Positions 15,895 to 24,159 of a DNA stretch of 64,000 nucleotides are shown here, piece after piece. The DNA is taken from NCBI GenBank assembly GCA_030745875.1, contig JASLNT010000059.1, forward strand, positions 62,001-126,000. The letters are read 5' to 3'. Below the pieces are notes generated by a model, which ran no database searches, was not told the origin of the DNA, and saw only the letters and a list, made by a program, of their open reading frames with translations. Position 1 is the stretch's first letter. Each line of letters starts with the position of its first letter. Source of the stretch: Phycisphaerae bacterium (lineage in GTDB: Bacteria; Planctomycetota; Phycisphaerae; SM23-33). The position numbers were made by a program, and so were the translations under genes.

Positions 15895-18861
15895 ATGAAC
15901 AAGAAATTCATGATCGTGACAAGTGCGTTGCTGTTGGCTATCGGTTCAAGCGTTTGCTCGGCTAGTGTGTCTAGACGAGGGCCTTCCGGACAGATGCGTT
16001 GGATATGGTGTCCCGAAGGCAAGTCGGTTCGGAGCTTTCCCGGCGGGACGCGGTACTTCCGCACAACGATCAACATTCCTGCCGGCGTGAAGATTAAGCG
16101 GGCCCACTTTTTGCTTACCGTCGACGATAGCGGGTATGCTTACCTCAACGGCAAGCGCGTCGGCAACGCGGGGCGCGGTTGGCAGAAAGTTAATTCGATC
16201 GACCTGAGCAAGCGCCTCAAGCCCGGTCGTAATGTCCTGGCCGTCGCGGGAACAAACGGACGCGCCGGTGCGGCGGGATTTATCGGGCGGCTTAAGATTC
16301 AGCTCGTAAAGGGCAAGGATATCACCGTGGTCACGGACTCCAATTGGAAGGCCGGCAAGCAGGCTCCGACCGGATGGGCGGGCGTGAAGTTCGACGACTC
16401 GGCGTGGGCCAAGGCCGTGGAGATCGGCCCGCTGAACACAGGCCCCTGGGCCGGGAAGGTCAATTTTGGCGGAACCGGCATGATCGTAGACGTCGATCGC
16501 GAACTGGCGCCAGTAAGCGCCGAACAGGCGATTAAGATGATCGAATCTGACTGGATGCACCAGGCCGGCGGGGCCGTGACTCCCGAACGTTGCGGACAGG
16601 AGATCGGGTGGACCCGCAAGCTGGCCAAACGCATTACCACCGCCGATGGAAAACTCACGTTCCAAGCCGAACTGTCGGAACTGGGCAAGTTGGAGGCCCG
16701 GATCGAGACCGTCAAGGATGACGAGGATACTAAAGAGATCTACTTCGCCGTTCGGCGCATCAAGCGTAAGATTACGCTGGCTAATCCGCTGGTGAATTTC
16801 GACAAGATCCTGCTTCTGGACACGCCTGCTTACAACGGCGTCCACGAGTCGGCGCACCGCAATGGTCACCATTACGGTAGTAAGAACGGCAGCCGCCTGA
16901 CCGTGCTCGACGGGATTGGGCCCGACGCCAAAGAACGCGTGCTGAACGATCCCGACGCTGGCTACATCATGCGAATGGACCTGTCGTTCGACGCGAAAAA
17001 GATAGTGTACGGAATGAAACCGGTCCTGGGTCGCAGCTTCCACCTGTACGAAGTCGATGCAGACGGTAAGAACCTCAAACAGCTTACCAACAGCCCGTAC
17101 GATGATATGGACCCGATCTATCTGACCGACGGGAAGATCATGTTCTCCACCTCGCGCGGCAACTCGTACGTTCGCTGCCTGCCGCAGTCCGCATCGACCG
17201 TGCTCGCTCGCTGCGACGCCGACGGCAAGAACATCCGCATCATCTCTCGCAACAACGAGCCGGACTACACGCCTGCTCTGCTCCCGGACGGGCGAGTGCT
17301 CTACACGCGATGGGAGTATACCGAGCGGCCGCTCTGGCGACTGCAGAAGCTCTGGACGATTAATCCCGACGGCACGGGTCTGAGCGTCTACTGGGGCAAC
17401 TCCAGCGCGCATCCCGACGTCATGTGGGAGGGCAGAGCGATTCCCGGGACCAGCAAGGTTATGTTCGTCGGAGTGGGGCACCACAACGTGATAACCGGCT
17501 GCATCGGAATCGTCGACGTTACCCGAGGGCTCGAATATCCAAACGGGATCAGCAAGGTCACCGCCGAACTGCGTTGGCCTGAATCCGGCGACTCGAAGGG
17601 CCCCAATCCCGTTACCTCGCCTGATTATCACGCAGCGGGCAAGTTCTGGTCATACAGGTGTCCTTACCCGCTGGGACCCGAAGATTTCCTGGTCTCCGCC
17701 GCCCGCAGAACCAACGGTCGATTCGATCTGTACCTGATGGATATCCATGGTAATCGCGAACTGCTCTACGTTGGACAGGGCAATTCGTGGTACGCCCGAC
17801 CGATGCGCCCGAGGGCCAAACCGCTGGCCCGTCCGGACCGTGTGATCTGGCCCAAGGCCGGTGAGCAGCCCGTCGGCGGAGTGCTGTTCAGCTCCAACGT
17901 ATACGAAGGCGTTGAGGGCCTGCCCAAGGGCGCGGCGAAATACCTCCGCGTGTTCCAGATGGACGCTAAGACCTACAGTTCGGGCTTCAAGTCGTGGCGC
18001 CATTCGGGCCCGGCGATTTCGATTATCCAGGAAGACGGCGTCAAACGCATACTCGGCGACGTGCCGATCGAGGCCGACGGGTCGGTTGCGTTCAAGGTTC
18101 CCTCGGGCCAGGCGCTGCACTTCCAACTGCTCGACAAGGACCGTCGCTGCATCCAGATCATGCGATCGTTCACCGGCGTTATGCCCGGTGAGATGCGGGG
18201 CTGCCTGGGCTGCCACGGATTGAACCACGCCACACCGCAGGCGCTGACGAATCGCAAAGTCGTTCGCCGAGCGGCCGCCGATTTGACGCCTCCTCCCTGG
18301 GGCGCCAACGTGAGCATCGGCTACGAACGATTCTGCCAGCCGATCCTCGACAAGTATTGCGGTAAGTGTCACCAGGGCAAGGGCAAGGGTCGCAAGGCGT
18401 TTGACATGACCCTTCGCGGAGGCGTGCCGGAACGCGGGATCACCGATCCGAAAATGCTCCCGTTCAAGGAGCCGTATCTCACGCTCGTCGGCCAGGCCTG
18501 GGGCGGTCCGAAGCCCGCAGGCAAGGGTAAGGCCCTGGGATTCGCCGGATGCATGAACGTCGAACGCTATCGACAGTACGGGCCGATGAAGCCGATGACG
18601 ATGCTGTCGTCGACCAGCCCGCTGATCAAGCGAGCCATGAGCGGAAAGCATCACAAGGTCAAGATCGAGGGCGACGATTTGTTGCGCCTGATCGCCTGGG
18701 TCGACAGCAACTGCGTCTATCGCGGCGACGAAGAAGTCCGCCAGATACCCGACGCCACTGCGGGTGTGGCCAAGCGATTCGCAGTAGCGCCGAAGACCTG
18801 CACCGCCCCGATAATCAATCGCTTGAGCCCGGTAACTGATCCGCCGCCGGTCGAGAAGTAG
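15895..18861 (+). CDS. Exported HzsA-like diheme protein with N-terminal jelly-roll domain (paralog 2)
   Basis: The 988-residue product has a signal peptide ending SSVCSA. It then has an extra beta-sandwich domain at about residues 35-190 (YFRTTINIPAGVKIKRAHF, then LTVDDSGYAYLNGKRVG and FDDSAWAKAVEIG), resembling the galactose-binding-like domains of GH2 and rhamnosidase-type enzymes. The HzsA-like core follows: propeller blades with LYEVDADGKNLKQLTNSPYDDMD and YTRWEYTERP, middle domain, CLGCH at 770-774 and CGKCH at 822-826. The insertion between first haem and C-terminus is longer than in the other copies. The extra domain suggests binding of a sugar-containing ligand or surface. It probably forms an operon with paralog 1 (10-base gap). 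Confidence 0.85.
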   Translation: MNKKFMIVTSALLLAIGSSVCSASVSRRGPSGQMRWIWCPEGKSVRSFPGGTRYFRTTINIPAGVKIKRAHFLLTVDDSGYAYLNGKRVGNAGRGWQKVNSIDLSKRLKPGRNVLAVAGTNGRAGAAGFIGRLKIQLVKGKDITVVTDSNWKAGKQAPTGWAGVKFDDSAWAKAVEIGPLNTGPWAGKVNFGGTGMIVDVDRELAPVSAEQAIKMIESDWMHQAGGAVTPERCGQEIGWTRKLAKRITTADGKLTFQAELSELGKLEARIETVKDDEDTKEIYFAVRRIKRKITLANPLVNFDKILLLDTPAYNGVHESAHRNGHHYGSKNGSRLTVLDGIGPDAKERVLNDPDAGYIMRMDLSFDAKKIVYGMKPVLGRSFHLYEVDADGKNLKQLTNSPYDDMDPIYLTDGKIMFSTSRGNSYVRCLPQSASTVLARCDADGKNIRIISRNNEPDYTPALLPDGRVLYTRWEYTERPLWRLQKLWTINPDGTGLSVYWGNSSAHPDVMWEGRAIPGTSKVMFVGVGHHNVITGCIGIVDVTRGLEYPNGISKVTAELRWPESGDSKGPNPVTSPDYHAAGKFWSYRCPYPLGPEDFLVSAARRTNGRFDLYLMDIHGNRELLYVGQGNSWYARPMRPRAKPLARPDRVIWPKAGEQPVGGVLFSSNVYEGVEGLPKGAAKYLRVFQMDAKTYSSGFKSWRHSGPAISIIQEDGVKRILGDVPIEADGSVAFKVPSGQALHFQLLDKDRRCIQIMRSFTGVMPGEMRGCLGCHGLNHATPQALTNRKVVRRAAADLTPPPWGANVSIGYERFCQPILDKYCGKCHQGKGKGRKAFDMTLRGGVPERGITDPKMLPFKEPYLTLVGQAWGGPKPAGKGKALGFAGCMNVERYRQYGPMKPMTMLSSTSPLIKRAMSGKHHKVKIEGDDLLRLIAWVDSNCVYRGDEEVRQIPDATAGVAKRFAVAPKTCTAPIINRLSPVTDPPPVEK

Positions 18862-18933
18862 AACCCGTGTTTCGAAGCGGCGATCTATGGGGGAATGTTG
18901 GATATGGATGGATAGAGATAACCGGTTTTGATC

Positions 18934-18962
18934 TTGCAGAAGTGTAAGATTTGTAGTATGAT
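18934..18962 (+). promoter_or_regulatory. Promoter for the FGE-fold PEP-CTERM gene
   Basis: TTGCAG at 18934-18939 and TATGAT at 18957-18962 with a 17-base spacer. The start codon is at 19143, so the leader would be about 175 bases long. Confidence 0.6.
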
Positions 18963-19004
18963 AGGTTTACGTTAGGTTCGCTGTGCAATGAAGCGGCGGG
19001 CTGT

Positions 19005-19078
19005 ATTCGACCTGAGCCGGTCGAATCTGAGTATGAGGCAGGAGCGTTCTCGCTCACACGTTTTCTTTTCTGCGTCGG
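19005..19078 (+). promoter_or_regulatory. Structured 5' leader with hairpins and T-rich tract
   Basis: ATTCGACC (19005-19012) and GGTCGAAT (19019-19026) form a perfect 8-bp stem with loop TGAGCC. GAGCG (19042-19046) and CGCTC (19051-19055) form a second stem, followed by ACACG and the T-rich TTTTCTTTTC. This could be an attenuator-like leader, but the second stem is short. It matches no riboswitch class I know. Confidence 0.35.
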
Positions 19079-19142
19079 GCCGCATCGGCCAGTTCCCAGT
19101 GGTGATGGTTTCGGTGTGTTCTTGATTTGAAGGGTGAGTGAT

Positions 19143-20273
19143 ATGAGATCTGCAATTCGTATGATATGTGTGTCGGTAGTAGTAGCGGTTTTGGATTCGG
19201 TTACAATGGGCAACGTGTTCAACATGGGGGCGGGCTTGACAAATCTGGAAACAGTTCCCGTGGGTAATGTCGGCAACATCCCCGACACCCGGTACTTTCC
19301 GGTCGCACGCGGTTCGGTGGACTACGCGTATAACATCGGCAAGTACGAGGTGACGGCCGGGCAGTATACCGAGTTCCTCAACGCCGTGGCTGGCGCCGAC
19401 CCCTACGGACTGTACAACGACTACATGGATAGTAATTCCTTCGGTTGCCAGATCACACGGCATGGTGCGAGCGGGGACTACACGTACGACTTCAGCGGTC
19501 GTCCCAGTGGAACCGAGGCGAGCTGGGCCAATCGCCCGGTTAACGCTGTTTCGTGGGGCGATTCGGCGCGATTCGCCAACTGGCTTCACAATGGCCAGCC
19601 GATGGGGACATTGACTGGCGATCCCGCACAGGATGCCGGACTTACTGAGGACGGTTCGTACAATCTCAATGGGGCGATGAGCGACGCGGAGCTTATGGCC
19701 GTGACTCGCAAGCCGAGGGCCACTTGGGTGCTCCCCACTGAAGACGAGCGCTACAAGGCCGCATATCACAAGAAGGCCGACGGGTTAGCGTCCAGCTACT
19801 ATGATTATCCCACCAGTAGCGACGCGGCGCCGGGTTACGTGAACGACAGCGGCAATTTGAGCGGGGCAGGCAATCCCTTTACGGAAGGGGGAGTCGATCC
19901 CGGCAACTACGTGACCTATAACGCTGACCAGCGAATCCCAGGTATCGGGTCCCCGTACTATAGAACAGCGGTTGGCGAGTGGGAGAACTCCAGTAGTCCG
20001 TACGGGACGTTCGACCAGAGCGGTAACATCGATGAGTGGATTGAGACGAGCGTTCTCAACATTTATGATGAACCGCGTCGCGGCGTGCGAGGCGGGTCGG
20101 CGGCCTCCTACAGCCATACTATACACTCGTTGTTGGGGGGCTATAGCGAGCCGACGAAGGAGATGTGGGCCTGGGGGTTCCGTGTCGCCGAGGTCCCTGA
20201 GCCTGCTACGATGGCGATCGTAGCGTTGGGTGGAATAGGGATACTGCGGAGGCGGAGATACGTTCGAGGATAA
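19143..20273 (+). CDS. FGE-sulfatase-fold protein with PEP-CTERM tail
   Basis: The start is taken at ATG 19143, with AGGGTGAG upstream; a GTG at 19134 is less likely. The 376-residue product has a signal peptide and a formylglycine-generating-enzyme-like fold (YNIGKYEVTAGQYTEFLNAV, then NRPVNAVSWGDSARFANWL, WVLPTEDERYKAA and a late FDQSGNIDEW). It ends in a PEP-CTERM signal: VPEPATMAIVAL, a hydrophobic run and RRRR. In true FGEs the C-terminal RGGSW region carries the active cysteine pair; here the same place reads RGGSAASYSHTIHSLL with no cysteine. It is therefore probably not a sulfatase activator but a sorted surface protein using the same fold. It follows the HzsA-like pair but has its own promoter. 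Confidence 0.85.
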   Translation: MRSAIRMICVSVVVAVLDSVTMGNVFNMGAGLTNLETVPVGNVGNIPDTRYFPVARGSVDYAYNIGKYEVTAGQYTEFLNAVAGADPYGLYNDYMDSNSFGCQITRHGASGDYTYDFSGRPSGTEASWANRPVNAVSWGDSARFANWLHNGQPMGTLTGDPAQDAGLTEDGSYNLNGAMSDAELMAVTRKPRATWVLPTEDERYKAAYHKKADGLASSYYDYPTSSDAAPGYVNDSGNLSGAGNPFTEGGVDPGNYVTYNADQRIPGIGSPYYRTAVGEWENSSSPYGTFDQSGNIDEWIETSVLNIYDEPRRGVRGGSAASYSHTIHSLLGGYSEPTKEMWAWGFRVAEVPEPATMAIVALGGIGILRRRRYVRG

Positions 20274-20338
20274 GCTTCCTGCGCCGCCGAACGCGCCGAA
20301 TATCAAGTGACCGGCCGCAGGGCCGATTGGATCGAACC

Positions 20339-20368
20339 TTGAAAAACTCACTGCTCCCGGTGTATACC
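20339..20368 (+). promoter_or_regulatory. Promoter for the L-serine dehydratase operon
   Basis: TTGAAA at 20339-20344 and TATACC at 20363-20368 with an 18-base spacer, 25 bases before the start codon at 20393. Confidence 0.5.
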
Positions 20369-20392
20369 TGTTGCCAATAGAAAGGCGATTGT

Positions 20393-21952
20393 ATGAAGGT
20401 TGTCAGTATATTTAATCACGTTCTGGGTCCGGTTATGCGCGGGCCTTCGAGCAGTCATACCGCCGGAGCGTTCCACTTGTCGCAGATGGCGCTGTCGCTC
20501 CTGGACGAAAGGCCCGTGCGCGCGGTCTTCTCATTCGATATCGACGGTTCTTACGCAGCCACCTACGCACCCCAGGGCGCCGATCGCGCGTTTGCTTTGG
20601 GGCTTTTGGACGTCCCGCTGACCGATGAGCGTTTCTTTAACGCTCTGGGGCTGGCCGCGGGTCAGGGCCTGCAGGTCGAGTTCGGCACAACGAAACTCGA
20701 AAACGCCGATCATCCCAACACAGTCGATATCGAACTGTACGGTTCGTACGGAGACTCTCTGAAACTGCGAGGCAGATCAATCGGCGGCGGGGCGGTCGAG
20801 ATAACCGCCATCGATGGATGGGATGTCCGCATCACCGGTCAGGCGTATGATGTGCTCGTGGAAGTTGACGCCGGTCACGAAGCCGCCGTCGCGATGGCGC
20901 TCGATGACGACCTGATCGCCGAAGTTGAAGTGATTCCGCGAGAAGAGCGGTTGTTGCTGCACGCCCAGCGCGCTTCGGAGCTTTCGGGGCAGGGGCGGGA
21001 CCGCCTGACCGCCATTGACGGGGTTATAAACGTTCGAACGGTTCGCCCGGTCTACTTCGTGCACACGGGCAAGCCCATTTTCTCCAGCGCAGCAGAAGCG
21101 ATCGCCCTGGCTGAAAAAGACGGTAAAACGCTGGGACAGCTTGGATTAGCATACGAAGCCTCGCTGCTCGGACTGTCAAAGGACGAGGTGCTCACCGAGA
21201 TGGTCGGTCGATATGAGATAATGGTTCGCTCCGCCGAGCAGGGGCTTGATCCGGAGCCTCCGTCGATGCAGCTTCTGCAGCCCAGCGCCGGGGCGATATT
21301 CACCGCCGACGCTGCGGGCAGGCTGCCCGGCGGGGGGATTCACTTGCAGGCGGCGGCAAGGGCGATGGCGATAATGCACATAAACGGAGCGATGGGAGTG
21401 GTGTGTGCGGCGCCCACGGGCGGAGCCGCCGGAACGCTGCCCGGAGTGATAATCGCCTGCGCACATGACAGAGGGCTCAGCCCCAAGTCCGCCGCAATGG
21501 CGCTTCTGGCGGCGGGAGCCGTTGGCGTGATAGTGGCGACTCGAGCGACGTTTGCCGCCGAGGTCGCCGGTTGCCAGGTCGAGATCGGAGCCGCGGGCGC
21601 CATGGCTGCTGCTGCTGTGGTCGATATCGCGGGCGGAACGGTCGCCCAGGCGATGCATGCGGCTGCGATATCGTTCCAGAACTCCATGGGCTCGGTATGC
21701 GATCTGGTGCAGGGAACGGTCGAGATTCCCTGTCACACGCGCAACGCAGCTGCTGCGGCCGGGGCGTTTGTTTGTGCGGATCTTATCCTGGGCGGATACG
21801 CCAATCCGATAGACCTGGACGAAACTATTGACGCCGTATACGCCAGCGGGAAAATGCTCCCGCCGGAATTGCGATGCACCTCGCTTGGAGGATTGGCTGT
21901 TACGCCTTCTGCGCTGGCGATGAAACGCATCGGAGAGGATGACGCACAATGA
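20393..21952 (+). CDS. sdaA: L-serine ammonia-lyase, iron-sulfur type, fused beta-alpha chain
   Basis: This enzyme converts L-serine to pyruvate and ammonia in the cytoplasm with an oxygen-sensitive 4Fe-4S cluster. The 519-residue product holds the beta domain first (signature VMRGPSSSHTAGAFHLSQM near the N-terminus), then an ACT-like linker, then the alpha domain (SAGAIFTADAAGRLPGGG, then APTGGAAGTLPG). The three cluster cysteines of the family are visible as Cys394 (GCQVE), Cys436 (SVCDLV) and Cys447 (IPCHTR). The single-chain layout is like the type 2 enzymes of enterics, though slightly longer. Its stop overlaps the start of the next gene (ATGA at 21949), so the two are translationally coupled. 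Confidence 0.93.
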   Translation: MKVVSIFNHVLGPVMRGPSSSHTAGAFHLSQMALSLLDERPVRAVFSFDIDGSYAATYAPQGADRAFALGLLDVPLTDERFFNALGLAAGQGLQVEFGTTKLENADHPNTVDIELYGSYGDSLKLRGRSIGGGAVEITAIDGWDVRITGQAYDVLVEVDAGHEAAVAMALDDDLIAEVEVIPREERLLLHAQRASELSGQGRDRLTAIDGVINVRTVRPVYFVHTGKPIFSSAAEAIALAEKDGKTLGQLGLAYEASLLGLSKDEVLTEMVGRYEIMVRSAEQGLDPEPPSMQLLQPSAGAIFTADAAGRLPGGGIHLQAAARAMAIMHINGAMGVVCAAPTGGAAGTLPGVIIACAHDRGLSPKSAAMALLAAGAVGVIVATRATFAAEVAGCQVEIGAAGAMAAAAVVDIAGGTVAQAMHAAAISFQNSMGSVCDLVQGTVEIPCHTRNAAAAAGAFVCADLILGGYANPIDLDETIDAVYASGKMLPPELRCTSLGGLAVTPSALAMKRIGEDDAQ

Positions 21953-22941
21953 GTCGAACCAAGCTGCTGTTCCTGTCGGCCGACGACGCCCGACGAGCCC
22001 TTCCCATGCCCGACGCTGTCGAAGCTATGAAGCAGGCGTTTGCAGAACTGTCAGCCGGGCAGGCTATAGTTCCCCAGCGAATACACATGCCGCTTCCGCA
22101 CGCCGGCGGCGACGTCCTGTTCATGCCCGCAGCCGGGATAGACGCCGGGCAGATCAGCATGAAGATTATCACGCTTTTTGAAGGCAATCACGCCAAAGGT
22201 CTGCCCTTCATACATGCCTTGATCGTGCTCGTGGACGGTTTGGACGGGCGCCCGCTGGCGATTATGGACGGGGCGATGATCACCGCCATTCGCACGGGAG
22301 CCGCTTCCGGGGCGGCTACTGACTTACTGGCCCGCGCCAACTCCGAAACCGTCGCGGTTTTTGGAGCGGGCATTCAAGCCCAAACGCAACTTGAGGCCGT
22401 ATGCGCAGTGCGCCCGATCGTCCGGGCGAGTGTATTTGATTCAAACACATTGGCGGCTATGGAGTTTGAGACCGAGATGTCCGAACGGTTGGGTATCCCC
22501 GTCACCGCTGCTTCTTCGGCGCGGGCGAATCTCGCCGAAGCCGATATCGTATGCACGGCGACTACTTCCGAGACCCCCGTATTCGACGACGCCGACCTGA
22601 CTCCGGGCGTACACATCAACGCTGTCGGTTCATACAAACCGCTCGTGCGCGAAATTCCTTCTGAAACGGTAGTCCGCGCCCGCCTCGTTGTCGACGAGAC
22701 CACCGCCATACTCGAAGAAGCCGGAGACCTTCTCATACCGATTAACGAAGGCCTTATCGGGCCGAGCCACATCTGCGCCGAACTCGGCCAGATCGTCTCG
22801 GGCGACAAGACCGGCCGACGGAATGACGACGAAGTGACGCTGTTCAAGTCGGTGGGCATAGCGATCCAGGACCTCGCCGCCGCCGGGCGCATTCTCACCA
22901 ACGCCCGCCGCGACGGATTGGGAACGGAACTGGACTTCTAG
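21949..22941 (+). CDS. Ornithine cyclodeaminase / mu-crystallin family protein
   Basis: The 330-residue product shows the family fold: an N-terminal dimerisation part, then the Rossmann segment VAVFGAGIQAQTQLEAV for NAD(P), preceded by MDGAMITAIRTGAASGAAT, which carries the substrate lysine/arginine region, and followed by ADIVCTATTSETPVF. Family members include ornithine cyclodeaminase, ketimine and pyrroline-2-carboxylate reductases and alanine dehydrogenase. The choice cannot be made from sequence alone. Coupling to L-serine dehydratase makes a role in reducing or deaminating a 2-keto or imino acid likely. It converges with the frameshifted gene that follows. Confidence 0.9.
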   Translation: MSRTKLLFLSADDARRALPMPDAVEAMKQAFAELSAGQAIVPQRIHMPLPHAGGDVLFMPAAGIDAGQISMKIITLFEGNHAKGLPFIHALIVLVDGLDGRPLAIMDGAMITAIRTGAASGAATDLLARANSETVAVFGAGIQAQTQLEAVCAVRPIVRASVFDSNTLAAMEFETEMSERLGIPVTAASSARANLAEADIVCTATTSETPVFDDADLTPGVHINAVGSYKPLVREIPSETVVRARLVVDETTAILEEAGDLLIPINEGLIGPSHICAELGQIVSGDKTGRRNDDEVTLFKSVGIAIQDLAAAGRILTNARRDGLGTELDF

Positions 22942-23074
22942 CGTTTGATCGGTTTTATGACTTTGACTGCAACCGGCTCCGACTTCACCACGCCGTTCCA
23001 GAGGGGCTTGTCGCCTTTTCGTTTGCAGGTGTACGCAGCCTCAATCCTGCAGATCCCTGCGGACAAATCCAGGT

Positions 23075-23989
23075 TCAGTGACGTTCCGTAGTTGCCCCGC
23101 CCCCCCCCGAGTGAATGAACACCAGTTGCCCCGGCGCTATCGTCGTTGTGTGCCGCGGTCCGACCGGAACGACTCTGCGTCCGCCAGTGGCCAGATAGCC
23201 GTAGAGATCGGCCTTGATCACCTTGTTTCCGGGCCCTCTCGCCGTCACCGCCAGAAACTTATCCTCCTGGTACAGGCTCACGTTGATCGGCGCCTTTGTG
23301 ACGTTCCGCAGTGCGATTACGAGCGTCAGGTATGCACTGAGCCCTTTGAATTGCCGGCGGAACTTCCCATCGGGTCCTCTCACCGATCGGGTGACTTGGC
23401 GAAGGTGCACGGTCGTCCTCGTGGGCGCCAGAGCGATCTCCAGGCCGCCGACCGCCTTGCCCCAAGGCCACTTTGAAACGTCGGCGGCTTTTTCGATTTT
23501 TGCGATGTCATCGGGTCGGGCCGGGCGGTAGTTCTTCGGATACGAAGGCAGATAGTACTCCGGCTTGCCGGGCATTGCGCGGAGGATCAGGATGTATGAT
23601 TGCCCGACTTTCAGTGATGCGAAGTATGCGTCGGACACCATGATCTTCGGGCGGACCGGCGGCTGGGGTCGTGGGGTTTGGGTGAATACATGGATGCTTC
23701 TGGCTGGCGGTTTGGCGGCGGCGGGGGCGGGGGGCTTGCCGTTTTCGGCGATCACCCGCGTAACGCTGAGTTTGTACTTGCCGAACCATGCAGTGACCGC
23801 CTTGGGCGAATCGGGAAGGTCCATCTTGAGTTTGACGGGCTGTTTGGCGTCTGTTACGCGGACCACCACGATCAGTTCGCTTCGGGCGGCGATGATCTCC
23901 AGAGGGATGTCGGCAAGCATGGCCTGCGCGCCTGCGGGGGCGACGATGGCCGCGATTAGTGCAGCCAGAAGTGTCTTTCGTGCTGACAT
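23075..23989 (-). CDS. Exported hypothetical protein, C-terminus cut by a frameshift
   Basis: The start at 23989 (MSARKTLLAALIAAIVAPAGAQA) has AGGAG 6 bases upstream and gives a good signal peptide. The 304-residue product has a region that starts LEIIAARSELIVVVRVTDA and a beta-rich C-terminal part. The current stop at 23075 comes just after a run of nine C (23100-23108). With one extra base in that run the minus strand stays open for 55 more codons down to 22938, reading RGNYGTSLNLDLSAGICRIE and ending VVKSEPVAVKVIKPIKR, a typical end of an Ig-like or cohesin-type beta domain. The gene is therefore either frameshifted, phase-variable, or affected by a sequencing error. No function can be given. 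Confidence 0.7.
   Translation of the reverse strand: MSARKTLLAALIAAIVAPAGAQAMLADIPLEIIAARSELIVVVRVTDAKQPVKLKMDLPDSPKAVTAWFGKYKLSVTRVIAENGKPPAPAAAKPPARSIHVFTQTPRPQPPVRPKIMVSDAYFASLKVGQSYILILRAMPGKPEYYLPSYPKNYRPARPDDIAKIEKAADVSKWPWGKAVGGLEIALAPTRTTVHLRQVTRSVRGPDGKFRRQFKGLSAYLTLVIALRNVTKAPINVSLYQEDKFLAVTARGPGNKVIKADLYGYLATGGRRVVPVGPRHTTTIAPGQLVFIHSGGGGATTERH
23100..23108. other. Nine-C homopolymer at a reading-frame break
   Basis: Nine consecutive C on the plus strand (poly-G in the coding sense) lie exactly where the hypothetical gene leaves its long frame. A tract of ten would restore a coherent C-terminus of 55 further codons ending at 22938-22940, which would overlap the stop of the cyclodeaminase-family gene. 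Confidence 0.7.
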
Positions 23990-24087
23990 GGTTAACTCCT
24001 TTACGGCGTCGGGTTTCATAGTCCGCTGACATTACGTCTCTGTCAAGGACCTCTTTGACTCAATAACCTGCCCGTGGGTGAAAACAG

Positions 24088-24115
24088 TTGACTTTGACGG
24101 TGACCGCGGGACAAT
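24088..24115 (+). promoter_or_regulatory. Promoter for the AOR-DapA gene pair
   Basis: TTGACT at 24088-24093 and GACAAT at 24110-24115 with a 16-base spacer, 44 bases before the start at 24160. The -10 hexamer GACAAT recurs at 41710-41715 (minus) and 41813-41818. Confidence 0.6.
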
Positions 24116-24159
24116 GACGCGGTCGATTGAATGAACATGGTCTTTTCGAGGAGTCGATT

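Noticed and set aside
13284-18861. Anammox hydrazine synthase locus
   Set aside because: Only alpha-like proteins are present; no beta/gamma subunits, hydrazine dehydrogenase or multihaem reductases are seen, and the neighbours are carbohydrate-type genes.
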